Shown piece after piece: positions 32,730-44,442 of a stretch of 64,000 bases of DNA (the stretch's first letter is position 1; every line of letters starts with the position of its first letter). The position numbers and the translations under genes are program-made. Source of the DNA: Achatina immaculata (taxonomy: Eukaryota > Mollusca > Gastropoda > Stylommatophora > Achatinidae); the NCBI GenBank assembly GCA_009760885.1, contig CM019693.1:44975433-45039432 (forward strand), in the 5' to 3' direction. The notes under the pieces were generated by a model that worked only from the letters and a program-made list of their open reading frames with translations, was not told the origin of the DNA and did not search any database.

Positions 32730-32847
32730 ATTGGAAGCAGCAGAAATGTGGTTTATTAGAAGAGTGTTGCGAATTCCCTGGACAGCACATGTAACTAATA
32801 GAGAATGTGTGAGAAGAGTTGGAGATAGAAAAAATCTTCCAAAAAAT

Positions 32848-32894
<47 letters not shown>

Positions 32895-33074
32895 TGAATG
32901 AATGAATGAATAATCTTTATTTTTAAAGGGTAAAGAATTGGGCACGCAGGCCCGTCTTACATTCTGCCCTTCATCACTCCATCTTTCATTCTTCCCACAC
33001 GCTTGATTTGGTATAAAAATACAAATTAAATCAGGAAAAACATATCAAAAGAGTGTAAGATTTAACTACTACAT

Positions 33075-33112
<38 letters not shown>

Positions 33113-33218
33113 TGTACTTTCATAGGACATGCAATTAGAAGAGTGGACTTTAAATATTGTAACAACAGGAAAAATAGAGGGAAGAAGAGCAAGGGGAAGA
33201 CCAATATAAATGTAGCAC
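32730..33218 (+). pseudogene. LINE C-terminal fragment, 35-kb family, interrupted by a retroposon
   Basis: 32730-32850 reads [20 protein letters not shown] with TNRECVRRVG, and 33108-33218 reads RHCTFIGHAIRR with GKIEGRRARGRPI, allowing frameshifts. Both match the C-terminus of the LINE at 35051-36990. They are separated by an insert flanked by (GA)n on both sides. Confidence 0.7.
32851..33108 (-). mobile_element. Small retroposon with (CATT)n tail inside (GA)n
   Basis: On the minus strand it ends AATAAAGATTATTCATTCATTC, i.e. a polyadenylation-like AATAAA then (ATTC)n at 32889-32912. It is bracketed by (GA)n tracts at 32851-32889 and 33081-33108, which could be a duplicated simple-repeat target. 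No coding capacity. Confidence 0.5.
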
Positions 33219-35036
33219 GGCCTTGTAAGTAACGATTATAGTTGTTATTATTATTATCATTAATGAATGTGATTATTAAAATTTACTGTAAAGAAAATAG
33301 TAACATCGAATAGCGACACAGAAAAATGGAGAGGAAAGGAAGAGAAAGGTATAGAACATCCATGACACCAGAACAAGACGCGGACAAAAGTAAACAGTGG
33401 AAACAGTGAATGGAAAAAGACAAGACTCAGTGACGCTGACACATCAGACGAAGGACGCCAGAAAGTAGGATGGTCCAGTGATAACAAAGAAGGACTGGAC
33501 GTTGACACGAGTAAACAAAACAGAAAAGACGAATAAAAAAGGCAAACACAATGAAAAGCGATGACGCAATAAAACCTCCAACATGAAATAGCAAGGTGAT
33601 GACTTAGGTAAATAACAATTGTATAGACGACACTGACACAGACTTACACGCATTATGACGCGACTGCACACAGTTTTTAAATAAAGGAGTGACCAACTCG
33701 GCCAACGAGAGATAAGTCACGGGGCAGTTTGAATGACGGACAATCAGAACGCTCATGGGAACCAAGTAGTGAGGGAACGAGGAAGAAGAAGAGAGAGGAG
33801 GGAGCCCGAAGACGGAAGAACAAACAATCTAAAACCAAGAATGAAGAAGAATCAAGAACGAGGAAGAGGAAGAGACAGAGGAAGGAGCCCCGAAGACGGA
33901 TGAACAAGGACGGTCAGTGAACTGAGAACGGTCCAGACAAGAGAAGAAGAGAAGGACACACTCTAGAGAAGAACAGTAGAAGGAGAACACATACCAGAGA
34001 AGACACGAGAGAGAAAGAAGATGTATGTAACGACAATTGGAACAGATGGACAATTAGAGCAATAGATACTCAGGAAAAGCAGTTTTGAAGAAGTAGTTTT
34101 AGAACAGACTGAAGCTGTATTTCAAGTGATTCCGAAGAACTGATACTTTGAAACTTCGAGTACAGTGATTTAGTCGTGTAACTGATTGACCACGTGTTGC
34201 ACACCTGATATAATACGGAGGTAGGAAATGTTCTCGTACCAAGTGTAGAATAATGTGAAGTTGAGAACATTGAGAAATGCTGCATGCAGAATATGAAACA
34301 GAAAAACAGACATTTCTAGTACATGAAGGCTGCCAATAAATAAGTCGATCTGAATCTAAACTGATGAAAACGTGTAGTTTGAAAGCCAGTAGAGAACGAC
34401 GATATACTAATGTTTTGTTATTTTATAAGTAAAGGCTATATTATGAGAATGACTGGTTTAGCTTAATTTGAATAAGAACGTACTGCAGTCCGAGAATATC
34501 TTTATCATTTCTTCCTCTTTGTAACAGCGAGGGACTAAAGCCCTCTTCAAAAAAACATAATAGAGTTGCCTTAAAAGGCCTCAAGTCAAGTCTCAAGTCA
34601 TAGATTATGGTCATAAATGTTACTATTATATAATACACTAAATATTGCCTCAATATGTATCTTAAACTAATTATTGCGAATGAAATAGTGCACTTTTAAA
34701 GCATTTCAAAGTAAAGAAAATAATTATTTAAGCTCCTGAAACAAATTAACCTACCTATATATATTCGTACAGAGGTCAAACTGGTATTTTGTCCTTTAGT
34801 AGAAACTTAGTAACATTCTTGTAAGATCAATGCATTGCGATTACTTCCCTTAACTGTGAATCACTTTATACTTATGAAGGGCAGTAACAAATACATTAGT
34901 ATAATATCTGCAGTTGTCTTTCCTAGATCGACATTTTTCAGGCACAATAAAATTTGAAATGTATATATATATATATATCATAAGAAATCATTACAAAACA
35001 GATGAACTAGAAGACTCAGTTATGAAATGACAAGAT
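33219..35036. other. Unassigned purine-rich block
   Basis: 33290-34060 is strongly A/G-rich (gaagaagag words). It gives a highly charged 63-codon plus-strand frame at 33729-33920 and its pyrimidine-strand shadows; composition explains these. An AAGGGAAGTAAT-type motif lies inverted at 34840-34852. (AT)n at 34962-34978. No gene supported. Confidence 0.4.
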
Positions 35037-35050
35037 CATCATCATCATCA

Positions 35051-36515
35051 TCAGGTGCCGTGCCGACTGGCGTTGGCTATTATGCTTCTCCAGAGTACCC
35101 GATCCTTCATGCAGGCCATCAGTTCAGTTGGTGATCTCCTCTCACACCATCCCGTCAGACTGTCCAGTATCATTTCTCTTGGTCTTCCTCTTGATCGTCT
35201 TCCTTCTATTTTTCCTGTTGTTATATTTTCAATGCCCCCTCTTCTCATTGCATGTCCTATGAAAGTACATTGTCTCTGTCTTATCTTTTTGACAAAGTTT
35301 TTTGTCTCTCCAGCTCTTCTCATACATTCTTCATTAGTTATTTTTGCTGTCCAGGGGATTCGCAACACTCTTCTAATAAACCACATTTCTGCTGCTTCCA
35401 ATGATTTTTGTGCAGACTTGCCTATTGTCCATGATTCATTTCCATATAACAAGATAGGTTCAATATAGCATTTTAGGACTCGTTTTCTAACATTCATTGA
35501 TAAAGATGTGTTAGCTAATATGTTTCTCATTCTCTGAAATGCAGTCTTTGCTTGACCTATTCTGTTCCTAATTTCTGTTCTGCATTTCCCATCTGAAGTT
35601 ATTACTGCTCCAAGGTATTTGAATTTCTGTACCTGCTTTAGAATGGTTCCGTTTAATTTAATACTGCATGCTGGTGGATTCTGTTTCTTAGATATAACCA
35701 TAGTCTCTGTCTTTTTGATGTTCAAAGTAAGGCCTTTCTGTTCACTTTCTTTGGCGACTTTATCCAAAAGATTTTGCAGGTCTTGTTGGTTCTCAGCTAT
35801 CAGTACTGTGTCGTCAGCATACCGAAGGTTGTTAATATTGTATTCTCCAATTTTTATGCCTGGTTCTGTGATGATTGTTCTTAGAATATTCTCGCTGTAC
35901 AGAGAAAAAAGGTCTGGAGATAGTACACATCCTTGTCGCACCCCTTGTTTTATAGGTTGGTATTTTCCAATTCTATTTTCAACTCGAACTGCTGCTTCTT
36001 GCTGCCAGTATAGATGTTTTACAATCCTCAATTCTTCAAGCATTTTAATAATTTCACTATGTTTCACTTTGTCAGATGCCTTGGTGTAATCAATAAAGCA
36101 TAAGTAGAGATCTTTCTGTACTTCTAAAGCTCTTTCTGTTAGTGTTCGTAAAGCATAAATGGTATTGTGTGTTCCCTTTCCTTCAACAAATCCAAACTGT
36201 TCATCTGCTATTTCCATTTTTATCTTTTTCCTTGTTCTTCTCATAATGATTCTCAGAAGTAGCTTCGTTATGTGACATGAGAGGCTGATAGTCCGGTGGT
36301 CGTCACATTCCTTTGCACCTGGTTTCTTTGGTAGTGCTATCAACGTGGATTTAATCAGGTCACTGGGAATATAACCACTGTTGTAAATATCATTCAGTAA
36401 CTTGGTTATTATTTGTATTCCTGTCTCCTCTAGTGCCTCTATTTCTTCTATTGTTATATTATCAGGCCCAGTCGCTTTTCCTTTCTTCATGTGTTTGATG
36501 GCATCTATGATTTCA
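35051..36515 (-). pseudogene. Reverse transcriptase of 35-kb LINE (mostly open)
   Basis: About 490 uninterrupted codons: [82 protein letters not shown], and the catalytic [13 protein letters not shown]. Then [24 protein letters not shown] and [20 protein letters not shown]. Compared with the copy at 63.7 kb, about seven residues are missing between MLE and LRIVKH, and TKAF has become TKAS. No endonuclease remains, so it cannot be autonomous despite its open frame. Confidence 0.85.
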
Positions 36516-36607
36516 AGAGCAGAAAAAAAGGCGAAAGACAGGCATTTGTGGAAAACCCTTGCGGAAGCCCCATGTGCCCTGGGCACTTAAGGTTCAGAGA
36601 GAGAGAG
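36516..36607. mobile_element. ~92-bp short retroposon, copy 1
   Basis: Inserted in the LINE and flanked by the 9-bp duplication ATGATTTCA (36507-36515 and 36608-36616). The core is shared with 46057-46139, starts ggcgaaagacaggcatttgt and ends ggttcagagagagagagag. It contains a perfect hairpin GTGCCC-T-GGGCAC. No coding capacity. Confidence 0.8.
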
Positions 36608-36612
36608 ATGAT

Positions 36613-36990
36613 TTCATCTTCAAGTATTGGCGGTCCATCACAGTTTTCAGTATCTGGTGTTAATTCTGGTCTTTCTCCTCCATATAGCTCACCGATATAC
36701 TCTGTCCATCTGTCCACAATGTCTTCTTTTACCATTAACATTTTACCTTCTTTCGATTTCAGGCATCCTGAGTTATATTTTGTTTTCCTGCCTGTAAGTT
36801 CATTAATTCGTTTATGCATGTTTTTGCTTTCTTTATTATGAGCGTCCTCTATCTGTCTGCACTGTTCATTTAACCACACTTCTTTTGCTTCTCTGCATTT
36901 GCGTCTTATTTCTTTATTTATCTTGTTATATTTTTCCTCGCATCCTGAATGCGATTCAACAAAGTTAATGACAAATTCTGAGAAAGTACA
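36613..36990 (-). pseudogene. N-terminal linker part of the 35-kb LINE
   Basis: Minus strand reads KEIRRKCREAKEVWLNEQCR, KNMHKRINELTGRKTKY and MWTEY/RWTEYIGELYGGERPE, matching 62970-63280 closely. Similarity stops near 36945-36990, the 5' truncation point. Confidence 0.8.
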
Positions 36991-37119
36991 CACTGATCCT
37001 GTCAGTGATGTTTTTCGGACCAGTTTTTTTTTTTTTTCGAACATTTTTAGGATTCTGCATTCAGGCCCATGCTTGTCATTTGTTCGGTTTTATAATGATC
37101 TTTTCTTCAATCTGTATCA

Positions 37120-37565
37120 GAGACTGGCATCTTCCCCCAACTCCGAGCATTCCCATACGTGCTCCGTCTTCTGTTCCAACACCCAGTGAAGCTGCTGATG
37201 GAGCCAGTCACACGCTGGCTGTGGGTAACGCTCGCTACACTACTTCGTTCAGAAAAACGTCCACTTCCTCTGTCCTCCCCCAGTTTAGACATCATCCTGA
37301 TTTGGTTGTTGCCATTGAACTCGATATCGTCCCCCATACACAGCCTGGTTGGCACTTGCAATCTCCTCCTTGTCCATTTTTATGGTACCTTGAACTGATG
37401 CCACGCCTCGCAACATGTCCACTCTCTCACTGACTTTGACATGATCCGGGAAAGTAGTTCCACGTCCAACCGGATAAGTGAGAACCCACCACTAGAAGCT
37501 AGACCCACTCCCTACAGAAGAAATGTCTCTCGGTTCTCTGTAACATCTTTTGAGGATCTGTTACA
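37120..37565. other. Protein-like but unclassified stretch
   Basis: Balanced base composition and open frames on both strands. In the plus frame, 37420-37563 reads SLTDFDMIRESSSTSNRISE and PPLEARPTPYRRNVSRFSV then SFEDLLQ stop. In the minus frame, 37107-37361 reads MSKLGEDRGSGRFSERSSV and continues with similar protein-like composition. I cannot tell which strand, if either, is coding; no family recognised. It could be an exon fragment or part of a dead element. Confidence 0.3.
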
Positions 37566-37813
37566 ATGATCCCATGCATGGAACTTTTCTTTACATACAT
37601 GTATGAGATGAAGGAGCTTGCCATTATTTATAGAACACGTGTTTACATCTTCAGGTAGTTCTTAAATTTCTTCAGTAAGGGGAAAAAAAAGTTCACATCT
37701 GGAAGTTGTGTTGTTAGTTTTTTTAAAGCAATGACGGCACGTATAAGAAACGATTTAAAATTCGGTCAGTAATTGTTGAACGAGGAGTGACGTGTGAATA
37801 GGCCAAGGTGGAT

Positions 37814-38790
37814 AAGGCAGCTGTTGTTCTTCCACTTGTGTGGACGTCATATTGGAGGAGGCAGCTGTTGTTCTTCCACTTGTGTGGACGTCATGGTGGA
37901 GGAGGCAGCTGTTGTTCTTCCACTTGTGTGGACGTCATGGTGGAGGAGGCTGCTGTTGTTCTTAATAGTGTATGGATGTCATAGTGGAGGAGACAGCTGT
38001 TGTTCTTAATAGTGTATGGATGTCATAGTGGAGGAGGCAGCTGTTGTTCTTAATAGTGTATGGATGTCATAGTGGAGGAGGCAGCTGTTGTTCTTAATAG
38101 TGTATGGATGTCATAGTGGAGGAGGCAGCTGTTGTTTCTTAATAGTGTATGGATGTCATAGTGGAGGAGGCAGCTGTTGTTTCTTAATAGTGTATGGATG
38201 TCATAGTGGAGGAGGCAGCTGTTGTTTCTTAATAGTGCGTGGACGTCATAATGGAGGAGGCAGCTGTTGTTCTTCCACTTGTGTGGACGTCACAGTGGAG
38301 GAGGCAGCTGTTGTTCTTAATAGTGTATGGATGTCATAGTGGAGGAGGCAGCTGTTGTTCTTAATAGTGTATGGATGTCATAGTAGAGGAGGCAGCTGTT
38401 GTTCTTCCACTTGTATGGATGTCATAGTAGAGGAGGCAGCTGTTGTTCTTCCACTTGTATGGATGTCATAATAGAGGAGGCAGCTGTTGTTTCGTAATAG
38501 TGTATGGATGTCAAAGTGGAGGAGGCAGCTGTTGTTTCTTAATAGTGCGTGGAAGTCATAGTGGAGGAGGCAGCTGTTGTTTCTTAATAGTGCGTGGAAG
38601 TCATAGTAGAGGAGGCAGCTGTTGTTTCTTAATAGTGCGTGGAAGTCATAGTGGAGGAGGCAGCTGTTGTTTCTTAATAGTGCGTGGAAGTCATAGTGGA
38701 GGAGGCAGCTGTTGTTTCTTAATAGTGCGTGGACGTCATAGTGGAGGAGGCAGCTGTTGTTCTTCCACGCATGGACGTTTGCTCCGACTA
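37814..38790. repeat. 44-45-bp minisatellite, about 22 units
   Basis: The unit is AGTGGAGGAGGCAGCTGTTG plus ttcttaatagtgtatggatgtcat. Two interleaved variants exist: 'cttccacttgtgtggacgtc' and 'cttaatagtgtatggatgtc'. Period drifts between 44 and 45 because of a ttctt/tttctt slip. Frames through it (for example SGGGSCCFLIVRG) are repeat readings. Confidence 0.93.
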
Positions 38791-38807
38791 CCCTCCATCA
38801 GCCGCTT

Positions 38808-38990
38808 TAGAGCCTCGCAGTAGAACTTGCCAGAACCTCGCAGTAGAAATTGCCAGAGCCTCGCAGTAGAAATTGCCAGAGCCTCGCAGTATAACTTGCC
38901 AGAGCCTCGCAGTAGAACTTTCCAGAGCCTCGTAATAGAACGTGCCAGAGCCTCGCAGTAGAACTTGCCAGAACTTGGCAGAACCTTGAG
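38808..38990. repeat. 23-bp minisatellite, about 8 units
   Basis: The unit is AGAGCCTCGCAGTAGAACTT plus gcc. It directly abuts the 44-bp array and the left 460-bp direct repeat. Confidence 0.9.
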
Positions 38991-39447
38991 TTGAAGTTCT
39001 ATTTTGGTTAGGAAGTTGTAGTTCAGTCAGTGTGTGAAATGTGTAGCTAGAATGTAATAGATCATTAGAATAGAATGTAGCAGCAGAATTCCTTGGCGTT
39101 GAAGTCTTAGGACATTTGTAGACTCCGGGAATTTCTTCTATGTCTTTACCTTGAAGTTACGTTCTTCCATGTGTTCTTAGAACTATTCGTGCCACTGTCT
39201 CATCGTCATCCAGTGTACCATTAAAATCAGTATAACTTTAAAATGCTGTTGTGTGCTGCTATTTTGTGCCAGTGAGAGGGTGTCCGAACCTGGGGAAGGC
39301 TCGTCTGTAGGCGTTTAGTGCGCAGACAACAAAAAGAAGTACCATCATCATCATCATCAAGTCTATATAGCTTAATAAGGATGTAGCCTTCCTCGATGGA
39401 GTCCCTCTACATGTGAACATCTTGCAATAAATAAGCAACCTGCTTTA
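38988..39447. repeat. ~460-bp direct repeat, left copy
   Basis: Begins gttgaagttctattttgg and ends aataaataagcaacctgctt ta. The partner at 42757-43215 matches along its length with scattered substitutions and small indels. Contains an AATAAA at the 3' end. Could be a pair of LTRs of a coding-less element or a segmental duplication; no target duplication or primer site was found. Confidence 0.7.
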
Positions 39448-39552
39448 TGTGATGCCTTGAGACTGGCACTGTCTCACGGTTGGAATTGTGGCACATGTGA
39501 TTGTCCTACGTTGCAGTGCTGTCATCTCCTTATATCCTGGGTCTACCTATGC

Positions 39553-39920
39553 TACGACAAGGGCGCCAAACCTGGGCTCTCCAGTTTCCTGTACCTGGAG
39601 GGGGGGGGGGACGCAAACTTGGGCTCTCCAGTTTCCTGTTCCTGGAGGAGGGGGCGCCAAACCTGGGCTCTTCAGTTTCCTGTTCCTGGAGGAGGGGGCG
39701 CCAAACCTGGGCTCTTCAGTTTCCTGTTGCTGGAGGAGGGGGGCACCAAACCTGGGCTCTTCAGTTTCCTGTTCCTGGAGGAGGGGGCGCCAAACCTGGG
39801 CTCTCCAGTTTCCTGTTCCTGTAGGAGGGGGGCGCCAAACCTGGGCTCTCCAGTTTCCTGTTCCTGGAGGAGGGTGGGCAAACCTGGGCTCTCCAGTTTC
39901 CTGTTCCTGGAGGGGGCCAA
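39553..39920. repeat. ~44-bp minisatellite, about 8 units
   Basis: The unit is gcgccaaacctgggctctcc plus agtttcctgttcctggaggaggggg. G-run length varies from unit to unit. Three plus frames and minus frames are open; artefacts. Confidence 0.92.
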
Positions 39921-41029
39921 CCCTGGCTCTCCTGACTTATGCTTACTAGACTGCAGTATCTTGATCCTGCCCTGATGTTCACAGAGATGGAAGGGGGCCA
40001 GTAGCCTGGCTCTCCCCTGCAAGTGAATGCCTGTTTGCTGTCGCTGTCCTGTTCGTTTCCTGCATTGCCTGGTTGGAACTTTCTGTACCTTGAACTGTGG
40101 CTAGGAAGTTACTGTTTCAGCCATTTACCTGCTTGAATGATACCTGTCCAGCTGAGGTCGACCTATCTTTAGTTGACTTTTTTTTTAATCATGCAAGTTA
40201 TCATACCTCCAATCTACGAAGTCTGTTTCTCATATGAGTTGAGTGTGACTATCTAAAAGAAATGCTAACTTTCAGTGCTTTGACATTGTTACCACTCATG
40301 GGATAATTATTCAGGAAGAGATGTCGTCATTTCAGTGACTGACTTGGACAATATAGTGAATATTTGTGGTATAATGAACATTACTAAGTTGTGTGTTGGT
40401 TAGAAAAGTTAGCATCTGATTATTTCAATAAAGTGATTGGTGGACTGTGGACCCGACGCTGACAAGATGTCTAGACCCAGGGCCTGTCCTTAGTGATATG
40501 GGTTTACTGGAGCGAGGAATAGTAATACTTAGTGTTACATCATATTTTGTTATATGGATTGCGTTGCGTTGTATTTTAATATTTATTGCACTGCATTGTT
40601 TATTTATTTACTTTATTTTTTTTGTGTGCTATTAGCAAACAGACAAGTATTTCCCAATGGATGATGATGACATGTGGCTGGAGTGTTTGAGATCAAGCGT
40701 ATAACTTGAAGTTCCAGTGTTACTTACCCGTGATGAGCTGGGAATTTGATCTGCACAGAGATGGTTGCTGCACATTATTTAGATTGTGAATGCTTCTCTT
40801 TCAGCTTAATTAGTATTAATGGGATAATTAGATGTAGTAATGCTTTGATCACAAATTCAGTCACTACGTTTGGAAGTAAGGCGGATAATATAGGTAGAGT
40901 TTATTATTTTTGTATACAAATGTATTCCCATACATACAACATAGCACATTCTAGAGCCTAAGTACGCCACTGAGGTTTCTGTTATTGGAGCTATGGTTAT
41001 GATGACGCTTCTTGACTTTATCGGACATC
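39921..41029. other. Unassigned spacer between minisatellites
   Basis: No supported gene. T-rich with (ATTT)-like words near 40575-40630. Nothing recognised. Confidence 0.4.
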
Positions 41030-41905
41030 ACTGACAGAGATATTACTGACAGAGATGTTACTGACAGAGATGTTACTGAGAGAGATGTTACTGAGAGAGA
41101 TGTTACTGAGAGAGATGTTACTGACAGAGATGTTACTGAGAGAGATGTTACTGAGAGAGATGTTACTGAGAGAGATGTTACTGACAGAGATGTTACTGAC
41201 AGAGATGTTACTGAGAGAAATGTTACTGAGAGAGATGTTACTGACAGAGATATTACTGACAGAGATGTTACTGAGAGAGATGTTACTGAGAGAGATGTTA
41301 CTGACAGAGATGTTACTGAGAGAGATATTACTGACAGAGATGTTACTGAGAGAGATGTTACTGAGAGAGATGTTACTGAGAGAGATATTACTGACAGAGA
41401 TGTTACTGACAGAGATGTTACTGACAGAGATGTTACTGACAGAGATGTTACTGAGAGAGATGTTACTGACAGAGATGTTACTGAGAGAGATGTTGCTGAG
41501 AGAGATATTACTGACAGAGATGTTACTGACAGAGATGTTACTGACAGAGATGTTACTGAGAGAGATATTACTGACAGAGATATTACTGACAGAGATGTTA
41601 CTGACAGAGATGTTACTGACAGAGATGTTACTGACAGAGATGTTACTGAGAGAGATGTTACTGAGAGAGATGTTACTGACAGAGATGTTATTGACAGAGA
41701 TGTTACTGAGAGAGATGTTACTGACAGAGATGTTACTGAGAGAGATATTACTGACAGAGATGTTACTGACAGAGATGTTACTGACAGAGATGTTACTGAG
41801 AGAGATGTTACTGACAGAGATGTTACTGACAGAGATGTTACTGAGAGAGATATCACTGACATAGATATCACTGAGAGAGATGTTACTGAGAGAGATATTA
41901 CTGAT
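41030..41905. repeat. 15-bp minisatellite, about 58 units
   Basis: The unit is GTTACTGACAGAGAT with a gAg/gAc alternation (VTDRD/VTERD) and ATT/GTT variants. As 15 is a multiple of three, frames of 269-322 codons are open on both strands. The near-palindromic order of D and E units suggests larger internal duplications. Confidence 0.95.
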
Positions 41906-42756
41906 GACTTTGGTAGCAAGTTTGCCCTACATGACTAAGCTGGCATATGATTGTTTACAACTTGTAGATCCATGATTAGACGCAGATTTGTCATTGATAT
42001 CATAGGATTAAGTTGTTGAACATTGTTACTATTTAAGGCACAGTGTTTCCAGACTTGTAATATGATCTATTTTTTTTAGAGGATTTAGTGGTTTAGCTAT
42101 TACTATGCAGTGCATGTGTGTTTATGCTTTGCGGGTTTTCGATCCATGTGGATCCCTGCATCGTGGAGCTGAATGCAGGTGGATCAGTGTATTATGGTCG
42201 GTTTTATTGAGAATACGCTTTGAGCTATTCCAGTTTTATGCATCTGAATTAATGCGTAGAGTTTCTCGCATGTGGATTCATGCATGAAGTTGTAGAAAGA
42301 GATTACTTGTATACAGGTGGAGGCATGAGAATTTACGTGATGACGATGGACCACATGTAACTGAGCAACTTATCGTGGAAGTGTGTGCTCTTTTTGATGT
42401 GGAAATTATCTTGTACCAGGACTTGGAGGATAAGCATTATTATTTTTATTATTGATTGTATTATGGTTCATATTTTGTGAGAAATACTTAGTAAATCTGA
42501 AAGGGGGGAGGGATAAAAGTAACAGTATATTAGAAGTGGACAGTTATAATAATTTTTGTATTAAAGGGAGAATCTAAGTACGGGAAAACCCGATCCTCTG
42601 GATGTCGCTCGGCTAGAAAATAAGGCACCATGTGGCACTTGAACAGACAGAAAAAAGAAAGGAAAGAGAGCAGATAACAAAAGGACTAGCAGACGACAAA
42701 AGGACCACCAGACGACAAGGTGGAAGAAAGTGACAGTTAGGACTTAGAATCTAGAA
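41906..42756. other. Unassigned spacer
   Basis: Contains 'cttggaggataagcatt' and AT-rich sequence; no gene recognised. The last 120 bp (42640-42756) are purine-rich with 'gcagacgacaaaaggacc' repeated imperfectly. Confidence 0.35.
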
Positions 42757-43215
42757 GAGTTGAATTTCTATTTTGGTTAGGAAGTTGTAGTTCAGTCAGT
42801 GTGTGAAATATGTAGCTAGAGTGTAATAGATCATTAGAGTAGAATGTAGCAGCAGAATACCTTGGCGTTGAAGTCTTAGGACATTTGTAGACGCCGGGAA
42901 TTTGTTCTATGTCGTTGCCTTGAAGTTACGTCCTGCCACGTGTTCTTAGAATTGTTCGTGCCACTGTCACAATCGTCACATCTTCATCCAGTGTACCATT
43001 AAAATCAGTATAACTTTATAATACTGTTGTGTGCTGCTATTTTGCCATTGAGAGAATGACCGATCCTGGGGAAAGTTCGTTTGTAGGCGTTTAGTATGCA
43101 TATACCAAAAAAGCAGTACCATCACCTTCATCAAATCTGTATAGCTTAATAAGGTTGCAGACTGCTTCAGTGGAGCCCCGTTCACATGTGAACAATAAAT
43201 AAGCAACCTGCTTTA
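42757..43215. repeat. ~460-bp direct repeat, right copy
   Basis: Partner of 38988-39447, offset by about 3.77 kb, same orientation. See the left copy. Confidence 0.7.
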
Positions 43216-43718
43216 GGGGAACGAATTCCTTGTGGATGCCTTGTCAACTTTCGCGACATTCTGCTTGTCGACGGTCGTCCAGATCGCTCATCATCGTTGA
43301 TAGACGATCATCCGTCCTTGAAATGCTTGTACCATACAAAGTCTTGCTTTGGCTCAAGGCTTCATCACCAAAGGCTACCTGTAAAATTCGGTGGGTTTAT
43401 GCAGCAGATTTTAAGACTGAAACAAAGATTTGATGCAGATCCTTTGCTCCTCTACACACGTCATATCAGTTGTAAAGAAAATTCGCCAGATCACTAAAAA
43501 AAAAACCTCACAAAAACTTACATAACTTAAAAAAACACGATCTCCCAGCTTAACGTCAGTTGGTGCAATGATCCACAGAGCATACAGGAAGCTCCATCTA
43601 GTGTTAGAAGGGCAGACAACTGGTTTCGGCGCACGGCAGACATTCTGAGTGTGAAGTCAGGCTTTTACCAAACATGTTTAAGTGAACGTTTGTTGGAACC
43701 GAAATAACATTCCTTCAG
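43216..43718. other. Unassigned spacer
   Basis: Short overlapping plus frames (43230-43497) have coding-like composition but no recognised domain. An A-run lies at about 43496-43506. Confidence 0.35.
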
Positions 43719-44245
43719 TTAGACATCTTCAACAGCTTTAGACATCTTCAACAGATTTAGACATCTTCAACAGATTTAGACAGCTTCAACAGCTTTAGAC
43801 ATCTTCAACAGATTTAGACAGCTTCAACAGCTTTAGACATCTTCAACAGATTTAGACAGCTTCAACAGCTTTAGACATCTTCAACAGATTTAGACAGCTT
43901 CAACAGCTTTAGACAGCTTCAACAGCTTTAGACATCTTCAACAGATTTAGACAGCTTCAACAGCTTTAGACATCTTCAACAGATTTAGACAGCTTCAACA
44001 GCTTTAGACATCTTCAACAGATTTAGACAGCTTCAACAGCTTTAGACAGCTTCAACAGCTTTAGACATCTTCAACAGATTTAGACAGCTTCAACAGATTT
44101 AGACATCTTCAACAGCTTTAGACATCTTCAACAGATTTAGACAGCTTCAACAGCTTTAGACATCTTCAACAGATTTAGACAGCTTCAACAGCTTTAGACA
44201 GCTTCAACAGCTTTAGACTGCTTTAGACAGCTTCAACAGCTGTCT
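43719..44245. repeat. 19-bp minisatellite with 38-bp higher order, about 27 units
   Basis: The unit is AGACAGCTTCAACAGCTTT, alternating with agacatcttcaacagattt. The two variants pair into a 38-bp higher-order unit that repeats through most of the array. Confidence 0.93.
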
Positions 44246-44283
44246 GCTGAATAGTCTAGCATTATTTTAATAACACCATTCTT

Positions 44284-44442
44284 ACACACGTATGGTCAAC
44301 TTTTACTACGTCATTCTTACACATGTATGGTCAAATGTTACTACGCCATTCTTCCACATGTATGGTCAAATGTTACTACGTCATTCTTCCACATGTATGG
44401 TCAAATGTTACTACGTCATTCTTCCACATGTATGGTCAACTA
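44284..44442. repeat. 35-bp minisatellite, about 4.5 units
   Basis: The unit is TATGGTCAAATGTTACTACG plus tcattcttccacatg. Confidence 0.92.

Larger units (their letters stand above)
35037..36990 (-). mobile_element. 5'-truncated RTE/Jockey-like LINE (35-kb family)
   Basis: Minus-strand LINE covering the linker after the endonuclease, the reverse transcriptase and the C-terminus. It ends in a (GAT)n tail seen as (ATC)n at 35037-35053. It is interrupted at 36516-36607 by a short retroposon. Its closest relative in the window is 62470-63838. Confidence 0.85.

Noticed and set aside
33729..33920. Highly charged 63-residue protein
   Set aside because: Produced by an A/G-rich stretch; no homologous domain and no supporting context.
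41012..41938. VTDRD/VTERD repeat protein
   Set aside because: 15-bp satellite; complementary strand and other frames are open too.
43719..44245. CRISPR array
   Set aside because: Units are contiguous without unique spacers, and the genome is eukaryotic. The same applies to all other arrays.
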